DNA of 64,000 nucleotides from JAKLIN01 sp049288015 (GTDB lineage Archaea; Nanobdellota; Nanobdellia; Pacearchaeales; GW2011-AR1), in assembly GCA_049288015.1 (NCBI GenBank), contig JBAQGX010000004.1:21485-85484 (forward strand). The letters run 5' to 3'. The translations under genes were made by a program, and so were the position numbers. The notes beneath the pieces are model-generated. The model was given only the letters and a program-made list of their open reading frames with translations, searched no databases and was not told the origin of the DNA. This document shows, in pieces, positions 1 to 7,683 of this stretch; position 1 is the stretch's first letter; each line of letters opens with the position of its first letter.

Positions 1-2
1 AT

Positions 3-602
3 TGTAACAGCACGGGATCTTTAGTAAGTAATGTAAGCGTTTGCGGTTGCCCTACTGGTTATATCATTTCAGAGGGTTTATGTAGTCAATCCTGCTCGGA
101 CGGAACTTTAATAGGACAATGTTCCTCGACTAAGCCTAATTATTGTAACAATGGAAATTTGATAAACAAAGCTAGTGTTTGCGGTTGCCCTACGGGCTAT
201 ACTATATCTGGAGAATTATGCATTCAGATTTGTTCTGATGGTACTATGGTTGGACGGTGCTCTTCAACCAAACCTAATTATTGTAACAATGGAAATTTGA
301 TAAACAAAGCTAGTGTTTGTGGTTGTCCTAGTGGATATAATGTATCAGGGGATTCATGTAATGTTGTTACACCTCCTAAAATCAGTAGTTCTGTAGCTTC
401 TAGATGTCTCCCCAGCGGAACTAATGTGACAAATACAGCCTTTTGCTGTAATGGAGGAATGTGGATTACAAAACAAACTCCTAATTTCTGCGGTTGGTGT
501 TCAAACGGAAAGAGTTGGTGCTGGCCTTGGAATTGGAGACTAGGCTATAATGTTTTGCATTGCGGAACTCATAGTGTAAATGATTATCAAGTTTGCAAAT
601 AA
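3..602 (+). CDS. Cys-rich repeat surface protein, 5' end outside window
   Basis: The reading frame is open from the first bases of the window to the TAA at 600-602, so the start and any signal peptide lie upstream. The visible part consists of about 46-residue repeats with the pattern CSDGT..G.CSSTKPNYC, then NNGNLINKASVCGCP.GY..SG..C, followed by a Cys/Trp-rich C-terminal part (CGWCSNGKSWCWPW). The regular cysteine spacing is typical of disulfide-stabilised extracellular modules, broadly EGF/EB-like, though I cannot assign a family. The next gene encodes a signal-peptide protein 4 nt downstream, so the pair is probably one surface operon. The role is unknown; adhesion or envelope structure is only a guess. 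Confidence 0.7.
   Translation, partial: CNSTGSLVSNVSVCGCPTGYIISEGLCSQSCSDGTLIGQCSSTKPNYCNNGNLINKASVCGCPTGYTISGELCIQICSDGTMVGRCSSTKPNYCNNGNLINKASVCGCPSGYNVSGDSCNVVTPPKISSSVASRCLPSGTNVTNTAFCCNGGMWITKQTPNFCGWCSNGKSWCWPWNWRLGYNVLHCGTHSVNDYQVCK
135..319 (+). repeat. 138-bp tandem coding repeat in the Cys-rich protein
   Basis: About 47 bp at 135-181 recur base for base at 273-319, a period of 138 bp or 46 codons. The flanking parts of the repeat are diverged, and a more diverged unit lies at 3-60. Near-identical synonymous positions indicate recent duplication or gene conversion. Confidence 0.8.
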
Positions 603-606
603 TAAA

Positions 607-1431
607 ATGGCAAAACAAAATATATTCGGGAAGAGAATTTTTATTTTAGTACTTGCAAGCTTATTTTTATTAAGCACTATATCTGCATTGAGCATAAGCA
701 TAAACATGAATCCTACTTTTAGTCTAGGCCAAAATGTTTCGTTCAGTTACACTTTCCTTTCTAGTTCAGCTATTTCTGGAACTTATACAATAGGGGTCTC
801 CTGTCCTAACGCTCCAATTCCTTTGTTAAGTGTTCAAAATTTCAGTTTGGGGGCAAATATCCCTTTGATTCAGGCTTATACTTATATATCAAACTTGACC
901 GATAATGTTGATCCTCAAACATGTAATACGACAGTTTCTACCATAAGCCCGATAAGTATTTCGCAAAGCCAATCTTTTGCATTGCAAACAAATCCTAGAT
1001 TTAATTTTAATGTAGCTGTATGTAAAGACGCACAGTGTAATAGAGCATCAACAATATTTGATCTTGACAATAATATTTATCTTGAGTACATGTCAAATGA
1101 GACTAATCTAAGTGTTAAATCAGTATTGACTTACCCTGATGGAAGCACTGAAAGTCTAAATTTGCCTGCTCAGATTACAGCAAACCAGAAAGGCACTTAT
1201 TCTTTAAATGTAAATGCTTCTAAAACAGGTTATAAGACAATCAATGAGCAGATCTCATTCGGAGTTATACAAAGTGAAGTAAATATTCCATATACAAGTA
1301 TAAGTTCATCACAAACTGGGCCAAGCGGTCTTTCTGTCTATATTATAATAATTGCACTTATTGTTCTAGCCTTGATTACTATTGTGTCTTTCATTTTGTT
1401 TAGGCTTATAAAAAAGAGAGAAAAGAAATAA
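607..1431 (+). CDS. Secreted membrane-anchored beta-rich protein
   Basis: A 274-residue protein. It begins with a basic stretch and hydrophobic signal peptide (about residues 8-28, ending near SALS). A beta-rich, Asn/Ser-rich extracellular region follows, and there is a C-terminal membrane helix (about 240-266) with a basic tail KKREKK. ATG 607 is preferred over the in-frame ATG at 580, because 580 lies inside the upstream gene and 607 is where the signal peptide begins. The layout resembles archaeal CARDB/Ig-like surface proteins with a C-terminal anchor, but no specific family is recognisable. It lies 4 nt after the Cys-rich repeat gene, so the two are probably co-transcribed. Confidence 0.7.
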   Translation: MAKQNIFGKRIFILVLASLFLLSTISALSISINMNPTFSLGQNVSFSYTFLSSSAISGTYTIGVSCPNAPIPLLSVQNFSLGANIPLIQAYTYISNLTDNVDPQTCNTTVSTISPISISQSQSFALQTNPRFNFNVAVCKDAQCNRASTIFDLDNNIYLEYMSNETNLSVKSVLTYPDGSTESLNLPAQITANQKGTYSLNVNASKTGYKTINEQISFGVIQSEVNIPYTSISSSQTGPSGLSVYIIIIALIVLALITIVSFILFRLIKKREKK

Positions 1432-1470
1432 TTTCTTCTAATTTTTAAACTATTATTTCTTTAGCATATA

Positions 1471-2310
1471 ATGGCAAATACACTTGGAAAAGCAAAGAAG
1501 CAGAGAGGAAAAAGTAATTCAACGAACAGGCATAAACAGCCAATTCCTTTGATGATAAATGATATCATTGAACAATCTGATTTAATATTGGAAGTTCTTG
1601 ATGCAAGATTCATTGAAAAAACAAGACATAAAGAAATAGAAAAAAGGATAGAAGGAATGGAAAAGAGAATAATCTTCGTCCTTAATAAGTCCGATCTTGT
1701 TAATGTGCGTGAAATAAACAGGCAGCTTGAAATAGAAGATATTAAGCCCCATATCTTTTTTTCATCTAGAGAAAGGAAGGGGACAGCAATTTTAAGGAAC
1801 TACATTAAGAAAGAGGCTAAGAAAATAAAGAAAGATGCAGTCAACGTTGGGGTTATTGGATATCCTAATACAGGAAAGAGCTCTTTGATAAATGTTCTTA
1901 TCGGAAAGCCATCTGCAAAAGTTTCTTCTATTGCAGGGTTTACAAAGTCAATACAAAAAATAAAGCTTTCAAAAGGAATTTATCTTATTGATACCCCTGG
2001 AATTATAACTCCTGAAGAGCAGCTATCAGGAAACAGAGAAAATTCAATAAGAAATTCTCAGATTGGAGCTATTGATTGGAATAGAATAAAGGAACCAGAT
2101 ATTGTTGTTAATAGTTTGGTAAAAGAATATCCTGGGATACTTGAAAAGTATTATAATATTAATGCAAAAGGAGATTCTGAGACACTCCTTGAAATGCTTG
2201 GGCGAAGACTGAACTATCTAAAAAGAAATAATATTGTCGACGAAACAAGAACTGCCAAACATATACTAAGGGAATGGCAAGAAGGAAAGATAAGACTTGA
2301 AAGATTTTAA
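1471..2310 (+). CDS. Circularly permuted GTPase, YlqF/RbgA type
   Basis: A 279-residue GTPase whose motifs appear in permuted order. The G4 motif NKSD is at residues 72-75, then a G5-like SSR near 98-100, the P-loop GYPNTGKS at 130-137, a G2 threonine near 158 and the G3 motif DTPG at 174-177. A basic, helical C-terminal region follows. This G4-G5-G1-G2-G3 order defines the YlqF/RbgA (eukaryotic Nog2/Lsg1) family, which acts in large ribosomal subunit assembly. The basic N-terminus (KAKKQRGK) fits an RNA-binding protein. It stands alone between surface-protein genes with its own upstream spacer. The family call is firm; the exact assembly step is inferred from homologues. Confidence 0.88.
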   Translation: MANTLGKAKKQRGKSNSTNRHKQPIPLMINDIIEQSDLILEVLDARFIEKTRHKEIEKRIEGMEKRIIFVLNKSDLVNVREINRQLEIEDIKPHIFFSSRERKGTAILRNYIKKEAKKIKKDAVNVGVIGYPNTGKSSLINVLIGKPSAKVSSIAGFTKSIQKIKLSKGIYLIDTPGIITPEEQLSGNRENSIRNSQIGAIDWNRIKEPDIVVNSLVKEYPGILEKYYNINAKGDSETLLEMLGRRLNYLKRNNIVDETRTAKHILREWQEGKIRLERF

Positions 2311-2368
2311 TCATTAATATATCTAATTTAGCAACAATCCTTAAATACCTATTTTTAATTGATTTAGT

Positions 2369-2971
2369 ATGCTGAAAAAAGAAATGAGTAAATCAGAGGT
2401 TGAGAAGGAACTTCAAGGTAAGGGGGATTATGTTCAGATAGACAGTTTGAGGAGATTCTTGAAAGAAAATCTTCCTCTTGATGTAAAGAAGTTTTCCTTA
2501 TCGAAATTGGTACTAATTTACGAAGGCAGAAAAATGTTTTCAGAAGCTGCGGATTTATACGGGAAACTTGCAGAAATTTCAATGAATTCTGCAGAGAGAT
2601 CAGGATATTTAACAAAGCAGGTTGAAAACTACATAAAGTCTGGATTTTTTGACATGACTGATTTGATTATGAACAAGCTCATCAGCGAGACAGTAAAGTT
2701 TACTGACAAGGCAAAAATAACATCTTCGATTATAGATTTCTACAAAAAACAAGCGGATATATATGAAAGAGAAAGAAGAAGAAGCAAGGCAGTGGAAATA
2801 TATGAAAAGCTTCTTATAATGAAAATTTCCGATTCAGAAAGAGATCTTGTAAACAAGAAGCTAATGGATTTGTACAAAGCGCTTGGATTGATAGACAAGT
2901 ATATCAAAATCAAGGAAGCTCCAAACAAACCTGTCAAGCCTTCTCCAAAGTATGATTATGATGTAGATTAA
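2369..2971 (+). CDS. Helical-repeat (TPR-like) protein of unknown function
   Basis: A 200-residue, Lys/Glu-rich, predicted all-helical protein. Paired helices with patterns such as Y.GRKMFSEAADLYGKLAEI and RRRSKAVEIYEKLLIM resemble tetratricopeptide hairpins or a SNAP-like helical array. It has no signal peptide or membrane helix, so it is probably cytoplasmic. The last 20 residues are Pro/Asp-rich and look disordered. A TATA-like stretch lies about 25-30 nt before the ATG. I do not recognise the family; a scaffolding or protein-protein interaction role is only suggested by the fold. Confidence 0.65.
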   Translation: MLKKEMSKSEVEKELQGKGDYVQIDSLRRFLKENLPLDVKKFSLSKLVLIYEGRKMFSEAADLYGKLAEISMNSAERSGYLTKQVENYIKSGFFDMTDLIMNKLISETVKFTDKAKITSSIIDFYKKQADIYERERRRSKAVEIYEKLLIMKISDSERDLVNKKLMDLYKALGLIDKYIKIKEAPNKPVKPSPKYDYDVD

Positions 2972-3011
2972 AACATAATATTTATAATTACAATTTCTTT
3001 TGATATATACG

Positions 3012-3467
3012 ATGGAAAAAAGAGGTCAGTATTATCCTACAAAAAGAAGAAGTGGAGTTTGGATTTTGCTGCTAATAATAGTTGTTGGTGTTGTAATTTA
3101 TGCAAATAGCCAGGGTATAATTCATCTTTCTCTTCCTAGTCTCGGGAATTTAAGCTTGGGATCAAATTCAGTTCAAGCATGTGTGCAAAAAGTGAACAAC
3201 TGTTCTTCTATAATAAATTTAAAATATGGTACCAATGTGACAGTATTAAATGATTCGCAGGCGCAATCTGCAAGTGATGCAAATAGTTTTCTTTCAACTT
3301 GGAAAGGTTCCTCACAGCAAGGTAATATCTCAAGTTATAATGTAACTGCATATCCTATTGTTTTAGTTGCAACAAGATTTGATAATTCCAATGGGAAGTC
3401 TCCATACGTTTTTATATGCAAATCTGACGGCAATTTGGAAGAGAAATCAAGCTTGGGTCTTTGCTGA
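3012..3467 (+). CDS. Small membrane-anchored extracytoplasmic protein
   Basis: A 151-residue protein. It starts with a basic segment (EKRGQYYPTKRRSG), followed by one membrane helix at about residues 19-38 (WILLLIIVVGVVIY) and an outside Ser/Asn-rich domain with four cysteines. ATG 3012 is chosen over the TTG at 3000, since the TATA-like stretch near 2980-2988 then sits at the distance expected for a leaderless transcript. The four cysteines (CVQKVNNC near the middle, and C...C at the end) could form two disulfides. The function is unknown. It lies between a TPR-like gene and a metalloprotease gene, all on the same strand. Confidence 0.65.
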   Translation: MEKRGQYYPTKRRSGVWILLLIIVVGVVIYANSQGIIHLSLPSLGNLSLGSNSVQACVQKVNNCSSIINLKYGTNVTVLNDSQAQSASDANSFLSTWKGSSQQGNISSYNVTAYPIVLVATRFDNSNGKSPYVFICKSDGNLEEKSSLGLC

Positions 3468-3507
3468 TTGACAATAAATTTAAAACGTTTATCCAATTAT
3501 CTTAAGG

Positions 3508-4425
3508 ATGAGGTGGGCGAGAGCGGTTTTGGGATTTTTATCTATCTTTCTTGTTTTAGGCCTGCTGTCATTATACTGGTTTGATCCATTCAGCTCTGAT
3601 CAATTCCTTTCGACTACTCCAATCAATTCAAATTTTAGCATTAACTCCTCATCGCAAATGCAATTTTATCCTAATCTAAGATATCCTTCTCCAAATATAT
3701 CTTATAATGTTGATTCAAGCCTTTGCAGCCTGCAAAGGCAAGATGATATGAGAAGAGCATTAAGTATAATTGAAAATGCAACTAACTTAACTTTTTATCA
3801 AACAAATATTAATCCTGAAATCTCTATTACTTGTGATAATAAGATTATTGTAAATAAGAGTTATTTTATCGCTGGAGAAGGGGGCCCTGTAAATATAACT
3901 CAAGATGGGCCTTTTAACGTCATAAATGAGGGTCAGGTCCTTCTTTTAAGGGATTCTAACTGCCCTATGCCAAACATTGCCACTCATGAGCTTTTGCACG
4001 CTTTAGGGTTCGCACACTCGTCAAATCCAGGCAATATCATGTATCCAATTACAAGTTGCGATCAAACACTCGGTCAAGATATTCCAAATTTGATTAATAA
4101 TCTTTATTCCATTCCTACTTATCCAGACTTGCAGTTCGAAAATGTCTCAGCATTTGTTCATGGTAGATATTTAGATACTAATTTGACTATAGTCAACTAC
4201 GGGCTCGAGAGTTCACAGTTGTCAGAAGTTATAATATCCGCAGATGGAAACGAGATAAGCAAAAGCGCAGTTGATCCAATAGACATCGGCAGCGGCATTA
4301 ACTTTGATTTTAAAAATATATTCGTGCCAAACATTGATACCAATGAGATAGAATATACTATCCATTCAAATTTTACAGAGCTGAACAACAGCAACAAACA
4401 AGTAAAATTAACAATAAATAACTAA
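3508..4425 (+). CDS. Membrane-anchored metzincin (matrixin-like) metalloprotease
   Basis: A 305-residue protein with an N-terminal signal anchor (about residues 5-24). It carries a zinc-protease motif HELLHALGFAH at residues 160-170, the metzincin HExxHxxGxxH pattern with three zinc histidines and the catalytic Glu161. Met178 in NIMYP forms the Met-turn that defines metzincins. From about residue 210 a beta-rich CARDB-like domain (VSAFVHGRYLDTNLTIVNYG) fills the C-terminus. Several cysteines in the catalytic half could be oxidised. The protein probably acts outside the cell, tethered to the membrane. Substrates are unknown; the neighbouring surface proteins are candidates. No cysteine-switch propeptide is obvious. 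Confidence 0.87.
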   Translation: MRWARAVLGFLSIFLVLGLLSLYWFDPFSSDQFLSTTPINSNFSINSSSQMQFYPNLRYPSPNISYNVDSSLCSLQRQDDMRRALSIIENATNLTFYQTNINPEISITCDNKIIVNKSYFIAGEGGPVNITQDGPFNVINEGQVLLLRDSNCPMPNIATHELLHALGFAHSSNPGNIMYPITSCDQTLGQDIPNLINNLYSIPTYPDLQFENVSAFVHGRYLDTNLTIVNYGLESSQLSEVIISADGNEISKSAVDPIDIGSGINFDFKNIFVPNIDTNEIEYTIHSNFTELNNSNKQVKLTINN

Positions 4426-4426
4426 G

Positions 4427-4516
4427 TTATTCGTCTAGGTCAAGATCATCAACAAAGCTGTCAACAGTGTCCGAATCCTCGTCCTCTCCGTCTTTATCAA
4501 AATCTTTTTTCTTCAT
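4427..4516 (-). CDS. Very small acidic protein (29 aa)
   Basis: A short frame encodes MKKKDFDKDGEDEDSDT and then an Asp-rich tail ending DLDLDE. On the minus strand an AGAGGT Shine-Dalgarno-like sequence lies 3-4 nt before the ATG, and an AT-rich TATA-like stretch lies upstream. The stop is 1 nt from the end of the convergent protease gene. The acidic C-terminal tail could dock on a protein or bind cations. It may be a real microprotein or a chance frame; the ribosome-binding site favours the former. Confidence 0.45.
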   Translation of the reverse strand: MKKKDFDKDGEDEDSDTVDSFVDDLDLDE

Positions 4517-4651
4517 TTTACCTCTTTTGAATTCTGCTACTAAATTATAAAAAAAGATTTTATTTTTAAATATTTCTATTCACTATTACCGATGATTAAT
4601 GACAGAAATTTATGATAGATTTTACTTTTGTTATTCAATAATGAAACACAA

Positions 4652-4912
4652 TTATTTCTCAGATTTCTTTTTTTCGGATCCATTTTCAAACTTGTAGTCT
4701 TCTATCGCGCGATTTATGGATTCAACGTCATCATATTCTCTTAGCAGATGATTTATTATTTTTCTTTTCAGTTTTTCTTCAACAGGCTTGCTCAAATGCA
4801 GAAATTTTTCTCCAGTTTTTGCATCTTTTTTTTCTGTGACCTCAATATTCTTGTTTGCAAGATATTCAATCCAATTTGCATGCTTTAAAACTTCCATGTC
4901 TTCCTCTTTCAT
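4652..4912 (-). CDS. Small charged helical protein, unknown
   Basis: An 86-residue Lys/Glu-rich protein without membrane segments or cysteines, with predicted helices and a basic tail (GSEKKKSEK). The ATG at 4912 is about 26 nt downstream of a TATA-like stretch near 4938, suggesting a leaderless message. An internal ATG at 4897 is an alternative. I do not recognise the family. It is followed by the acidic 29-residue frame on the same strand and preceded by a DedA-like gene with a short spacer. Confidence 0.55.
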   Translation of the reverse strand: MKEEDMEVLKHANWIEYLANKNIEVTEKKDAKTGEKFLHLSKPVEEKLKRKIINHLLREYDDVESINRAIEDYKFENGSEKKKSEK

Positions 4913-4952
4913 ATTGTAATTAGTATATCTGTATTTTTAAAAATATCCCCGC

Positions 4953-5663
4953 TTACTTCATTGAATAAAGATTAATTTCTTTTGTATTTTTTTTAAAAAT
5001 TATCTTTATTATATCTCTAATATTTTTTCTGTAAATTATAAGAGGGATTATTGTAATCAATATCAGTATAGATAAAAGTAGAGTAAGATAAACTAAATTA
5101 CCAATCTGAAGCAAGTACAATACTAAAATAAGCCCAATTACATTCACCAAGTTTCCGATTATGCTTATAATAATTAATTTTGCGGTTTCATTCTCTCCAA
5201 ATCCTCCGATAATACATCCGAAAGGCGAAGGGAAGAAATAAACAAAATTGAAAAGCACTACTAGAGCAGTGTGATGATTCTTGAATATTTTTTTTAATTT
5301 CTTGGCATTATCATCATTCAAATTGATGTATTCCTCAAATGATTTACGCCCGACTTTTCTTGATATAATAAAGATCAGTGGAATTCCTAAAATTATCCCT
5401 ATTGAAGTAAGAATTATCAAAGTGGGTGTGGTAAACAGAAAAAATCCGGAAATTACTGCCACGGATGTAAAAAGCCCGGTCATAGTTGTGAATAAAATAA
5501 TCAAAGTATACAATGGCTGAGCAAAATCTTCATAGTTATAAAGCAACTTAGTAATAACTTCCTGATTAAAACCAAAAAGGGATTCAAAAATTATGATTCC
5601 AACATAAAGAATCAGGAAAGCAACAAACAATCTATTCCTTAGCTTCTTAAAATCAATATGCAT
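4953..5663 (-). CDS. DedA/VTT-domain membrane protein
   Basis: A 236-residue integral membrane protein with about six hydrophobic segments. The central region matches the VTT (DedA/TVP38) pattern: a re-entrant hydrophobic stretch, a GRKSFEEY turn, then an aromatic segment with FFPSPFGCIIGGFGEN, the family's Pro/Gly-rich second re-entrant loop. Members act in lipid transport or membrane homeostasis (UndP and phosphatidylethanolamine flipping in bacteria, TMEM41B/VMP1 scramblases in eukaryotes). The Lys-rich C-terminus is probably cytoplasmic. It is monocistronic or loosely linked to its neighbours. The substrate cannot be predicted. Confidence 0.72.
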   Translation of the reverse strand: MHIDFKKLRNRLFVAFLILYVGIIIFESLFGFNQEVITKLLYNYEDFAQPLYTLIILFTTMTGLFTSVAVISGFFLFTTPTLIILTSIGIILGIPLIFIISRKVGRKSFEEYINLNDDNAKKLKKIFKNHHTALVVLFNFVYFFPSPFGCIIGGFGENETAKLIIISIIGNLVNVIGLILVLYLLQIGNLVYLTLLLSILILITIIPLIIYRKNIRDIIKIIFKKNTKEINLYSMK

Positions 5664-5783
5664 ACCAATAAATAACTTTAATATTTTTAAGACAATTGGA
5701 TTTTAAATCTGCCTAAATAATCATTGTTTCCTCTTTGTGTAAATTAAGAAATATTATCATTTAAACATTCTTATTTTCTTAAA

Positions 5784-6698
5784 TTATTGAAAAACTTTGT
5801 CTCTCAAATCAATATTTTGCCCATTAAGATTATACAATGTTATAGGAGATACTTTGTATTCGTCAACATCAATTTCCATAAAAGTTCCATTGTTCTCGTT
5901 ATTATATTTTCCAAGAAGCCCAGGATTTGCAACAATGGTTCCTGTTTTTGGTTCTTTTGATACAAAAGGAACGTGATTGTGCCCAGACAAAATCAAATCT
6001 GGCTCTATTCTATAAAGATAAGCAAGAAGTAATGGGTTTCCTTCATATTTATTGCTTCCTTCAAATCCAATTGGAGGAGTATGGGTCAATACAACGCTTG
6101 CATCTTCATGATTGGAAAGATGGCTAAATCCTTCTTTCATATTATATCTCATAACAGATTCTTGAGGTATGTCTAAAGGAATTTCTGCCGCTCCACCATA
6201 GCCTGCAAACTTGAAACCCTTAACTTCTTCTGGAAATCTAAGGTGAAGGTTATAAGGAGCAAGAACATCATCTATATAATTAGTATCCAAATCTCCAGGG
6301 ACAATGAAAACTCTTTGTTCTAAAGTATCAAATCTCTTTTTAAATTCTACATAATTATCAGCAATCTTTTTCTTGCCTTTTTCTCCAATATTTAAGTATG
6401 TTATTGCTTTTTCTCTAATCTTGTTGTTTGATTGAATTTTTCCAGAAGTAATTAGCCCTGCAGCATCATAACAGTTAATTCTTCCCTGCCCGTTGGATCT
6501 TTGATTAAGTTGTAGAGACATATTTAACAGCATCTTATAAGCTTCATAAAATTGCTTCTTTTCTTGTTCATCAAAATGATTACCATTCAAATCTCCGCTT
6601 ATTGCTAGAACATCAGCCTTGCTTTCCCTAACAATTTCAAGCGCTTTATCAAATGTTTCAAAATCTCCATGAATATCAGACATGCTTATTATCTTCAT
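5784..6698 (-). CDS. Calcineurin-like metallophosphoesterase
   Basis: A 304-residue cytoplasmic phosphoesterase. Metal-binding motifs are SDIHGD (residues 6-11), SGDLNG (about 34-39), LTHTPP (about 205) and SGHNH near 240. The usual GNH(D/E) or GNCD motif is replaced by PGDLDTN at about 136, so the conserved Asn ligand is Asp here. An inserted helical segment (about 45-125) separates motifs II and III. ATG 6698 is preferred over a GTG at 6707 because a GTGA sequence sits just upstream as a ribosome-binding site. The substrate is unknown (nucleotide, phosphodiester or phosphoprotein). It stands alone between DedA-like and nucleotidyltransferase-like genes. Confidence 0.8.
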   Translation of the reverse strand: MKIISMSDIHGDFETFDKALEIVRESKADVLAISGDLNGNHFDEQEKKQFYEAYKMLLNMSLQLNQRSNGQGRINCYDAAGLITSGKIQSNNKIREKAITYLNIGEKGKKKIADNYVEFKKRFDTLEQRVFIVPGDLDTNYIDDVLAPYNLHLRFPEEVKGFKFAGYGGAAEIPLDIPQESVMRYNMKEGFSHLSNHEDASVVLTHTPPIGFEGSNKYEGNPLLLAYLYRIEPDLILSGHNHVPFVSKEPKTGTIVANPGLLGKYNNENNGTFMEIDVDEYKVSPITLYNLNGQNIDLRDKVFQ

Positions 6699-6764
6699 AA
6701 TTTTCACAGAAATCCCTATTTTATAAAGATTATGGATGTTATTACTTATAAGTTACTAATTAAT

Positions 6765-6776
6765 ATCCCCGCACCC
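6765..6776. repeat. 12-bp copy of the tRNA-Tyr 3' end (att-like)
   Basis: ATCCCCGCACCC at 6765-6776 is identical and in the same orientation as 7441-7452, the discriminator base, acceptor 3' strand and start of the T-arm of tRNA-Tyr. With nine G/C in twelve bases, in a genome about two-thirds A/T, chance recurrence this close is unlikely. A duplicated tRNA 3' end flanking a gene is the usual trace of integration at a tRNA. Confidence 0.55.
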
Positions 6777-6816
6777 TGATATTGATTACTCACGGAATTT
6801 GTAACTGAAAGAATGA

Positions 6817-7392
6817 TTAAACTAATCTTGCTTCAAAACCGAGCTCTTTAGCTTTCTGTCTTATTACTTCATTTGAAGTTTTTCCATATAATCTTGCTCC
6901 ATATTCTAACATCTCTAAATTGTATGCAGAAATAACCTTATCTTCTAAAGCCTTTATTCCCACATCACCAACTACTTTTTCTCCTAGAATATCATAAGCA
7001 AGACAATGTATATTCAGTCCTCCGCCTTCAAGAAAATTATTAATACAATGACTTAAATGGTTATTTTTGATATAGTAGAGATTGGCTAAAGGCATAAAGT
7101 CTATCTCTTTTTTTCCATTAACAAATTTTATACCATCAAAATGATTTGTTGTTATTTTCCATCCTTCAGGCAATATTAAATTGCTTTTCGCTTCTTCAAC
7201 AACAAGATCAAAATCTTTGGTTGACTTTTGAGAACTATACAATGAACTAGCAATATTTTTGTATAAAAAACCTCCAACAAGCCAAATTTTTCCAAAAGAA
7301 TTATCCTTCACAATCTTTAATGCTTCCTGAAAATCTTCATCAAGTAGAATTGAACTATTGATAATTTCAATTAATCTTTCACTTTGCTCCAT
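6817..7392 (-). CDS. Nucleotidyltransferase-fold protein
   Basis: A 191-residue protein with a pol-beta-like nucleotidyltransferase signature. A GG pair (VGGFLYKN, residues 40-41) is followed by S/T and the DFD metal-binding pair at 60-62, and a third acidic strand EIDFMP lies near 96. The spacing fits the poly(A)-polymerase/AbiEii-like head domain. The C-terminal half is helical. ATG 7392 is preferred because TTTATAA near 7431-7437 would start transcription about 15 nt upstream; ATG 7413 is the alternative. It lies alone between tRNA-Tyr and a duplicated fragment of that tRNA's 3' end, as if carried by an integration event. It could be a toxin of an abortive system or an RNA-modifying enzyme. 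Confidence 0.62.
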   Translation of the reverse strand: MEQSERLIEIINSSILLDEDFQEALKIVKDNSFGKIWLVGGFLYKNIASSLYSSQKSTKDFDLVVEEAKSNLILPEGWKITTNHFDGIKFVNGKKEIDFMPLANLYYIKNNHLSHCINNFLEGGGLNIHCLAYDILGEKVVGDVGIKALEDKVISAYNLEMLEYGARLYGKTSNEVIRQKAKELGFEARLV

Positions 7393-7441
7393 AATCTTAA
7401 GAGAAAGGATCATTTATTAATCTTGTGAATTTATAAATCGA

Positions 7442-7580
7442 TCCCCGCACCCAGAATCGAACTGGGGATCTCTCGGGTTCTGAAATCTTGACTTTTGGGG
7501 CTTCATCTTTATCTCAATAGAGAATATCCGCCTTAGTAAATAACTACAGCCAAGCGCTCTAACCACTGAGCTATGCGGGG
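7442..7580 (-). tRNA. tRNA-Tyr (GUA) with intron
   Basis: The mature parts fold into a full cloverleaf of 73 nt. The acceptor CCCCGCA pairs with TGCGGGG, including the C1-G72 pair and A73 typical of archaeal tRNA-Tyr. The D-stem is GCTC/GAGC, the anticodon stem CTTGG/CCGAG, the anticodon GTA, and the T-stem CCCAG/CTGGG. A 66-nt intron follows position 37, the canonical archaeal site. No CCA is encoded. Confidence 0.93.
7478..7543 (-). other. Archaeal tRNA intron (66 nt)
   Basis: This is the insertion between position 37 (G after the GUA anticodon) and position 38 of tRNA-Tyr, where archaeal introns with a bulge-helix-bulge are cut by the splicing endonuclease. The exact ends could shift by a base or two, because I placed them by making the cloverleaf fit. 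No protein is encoded. Confidence 0.8.
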
Positions 7581-7683
7581 ATATTTGGAATAGCAATAGT
7601 ATATTTTTAAAGATTCTTATGAATATCCAAATGCCTGTTTTATAGAGAATAAATCTTTATAAAAATAAAAAATAACGAAGTTT

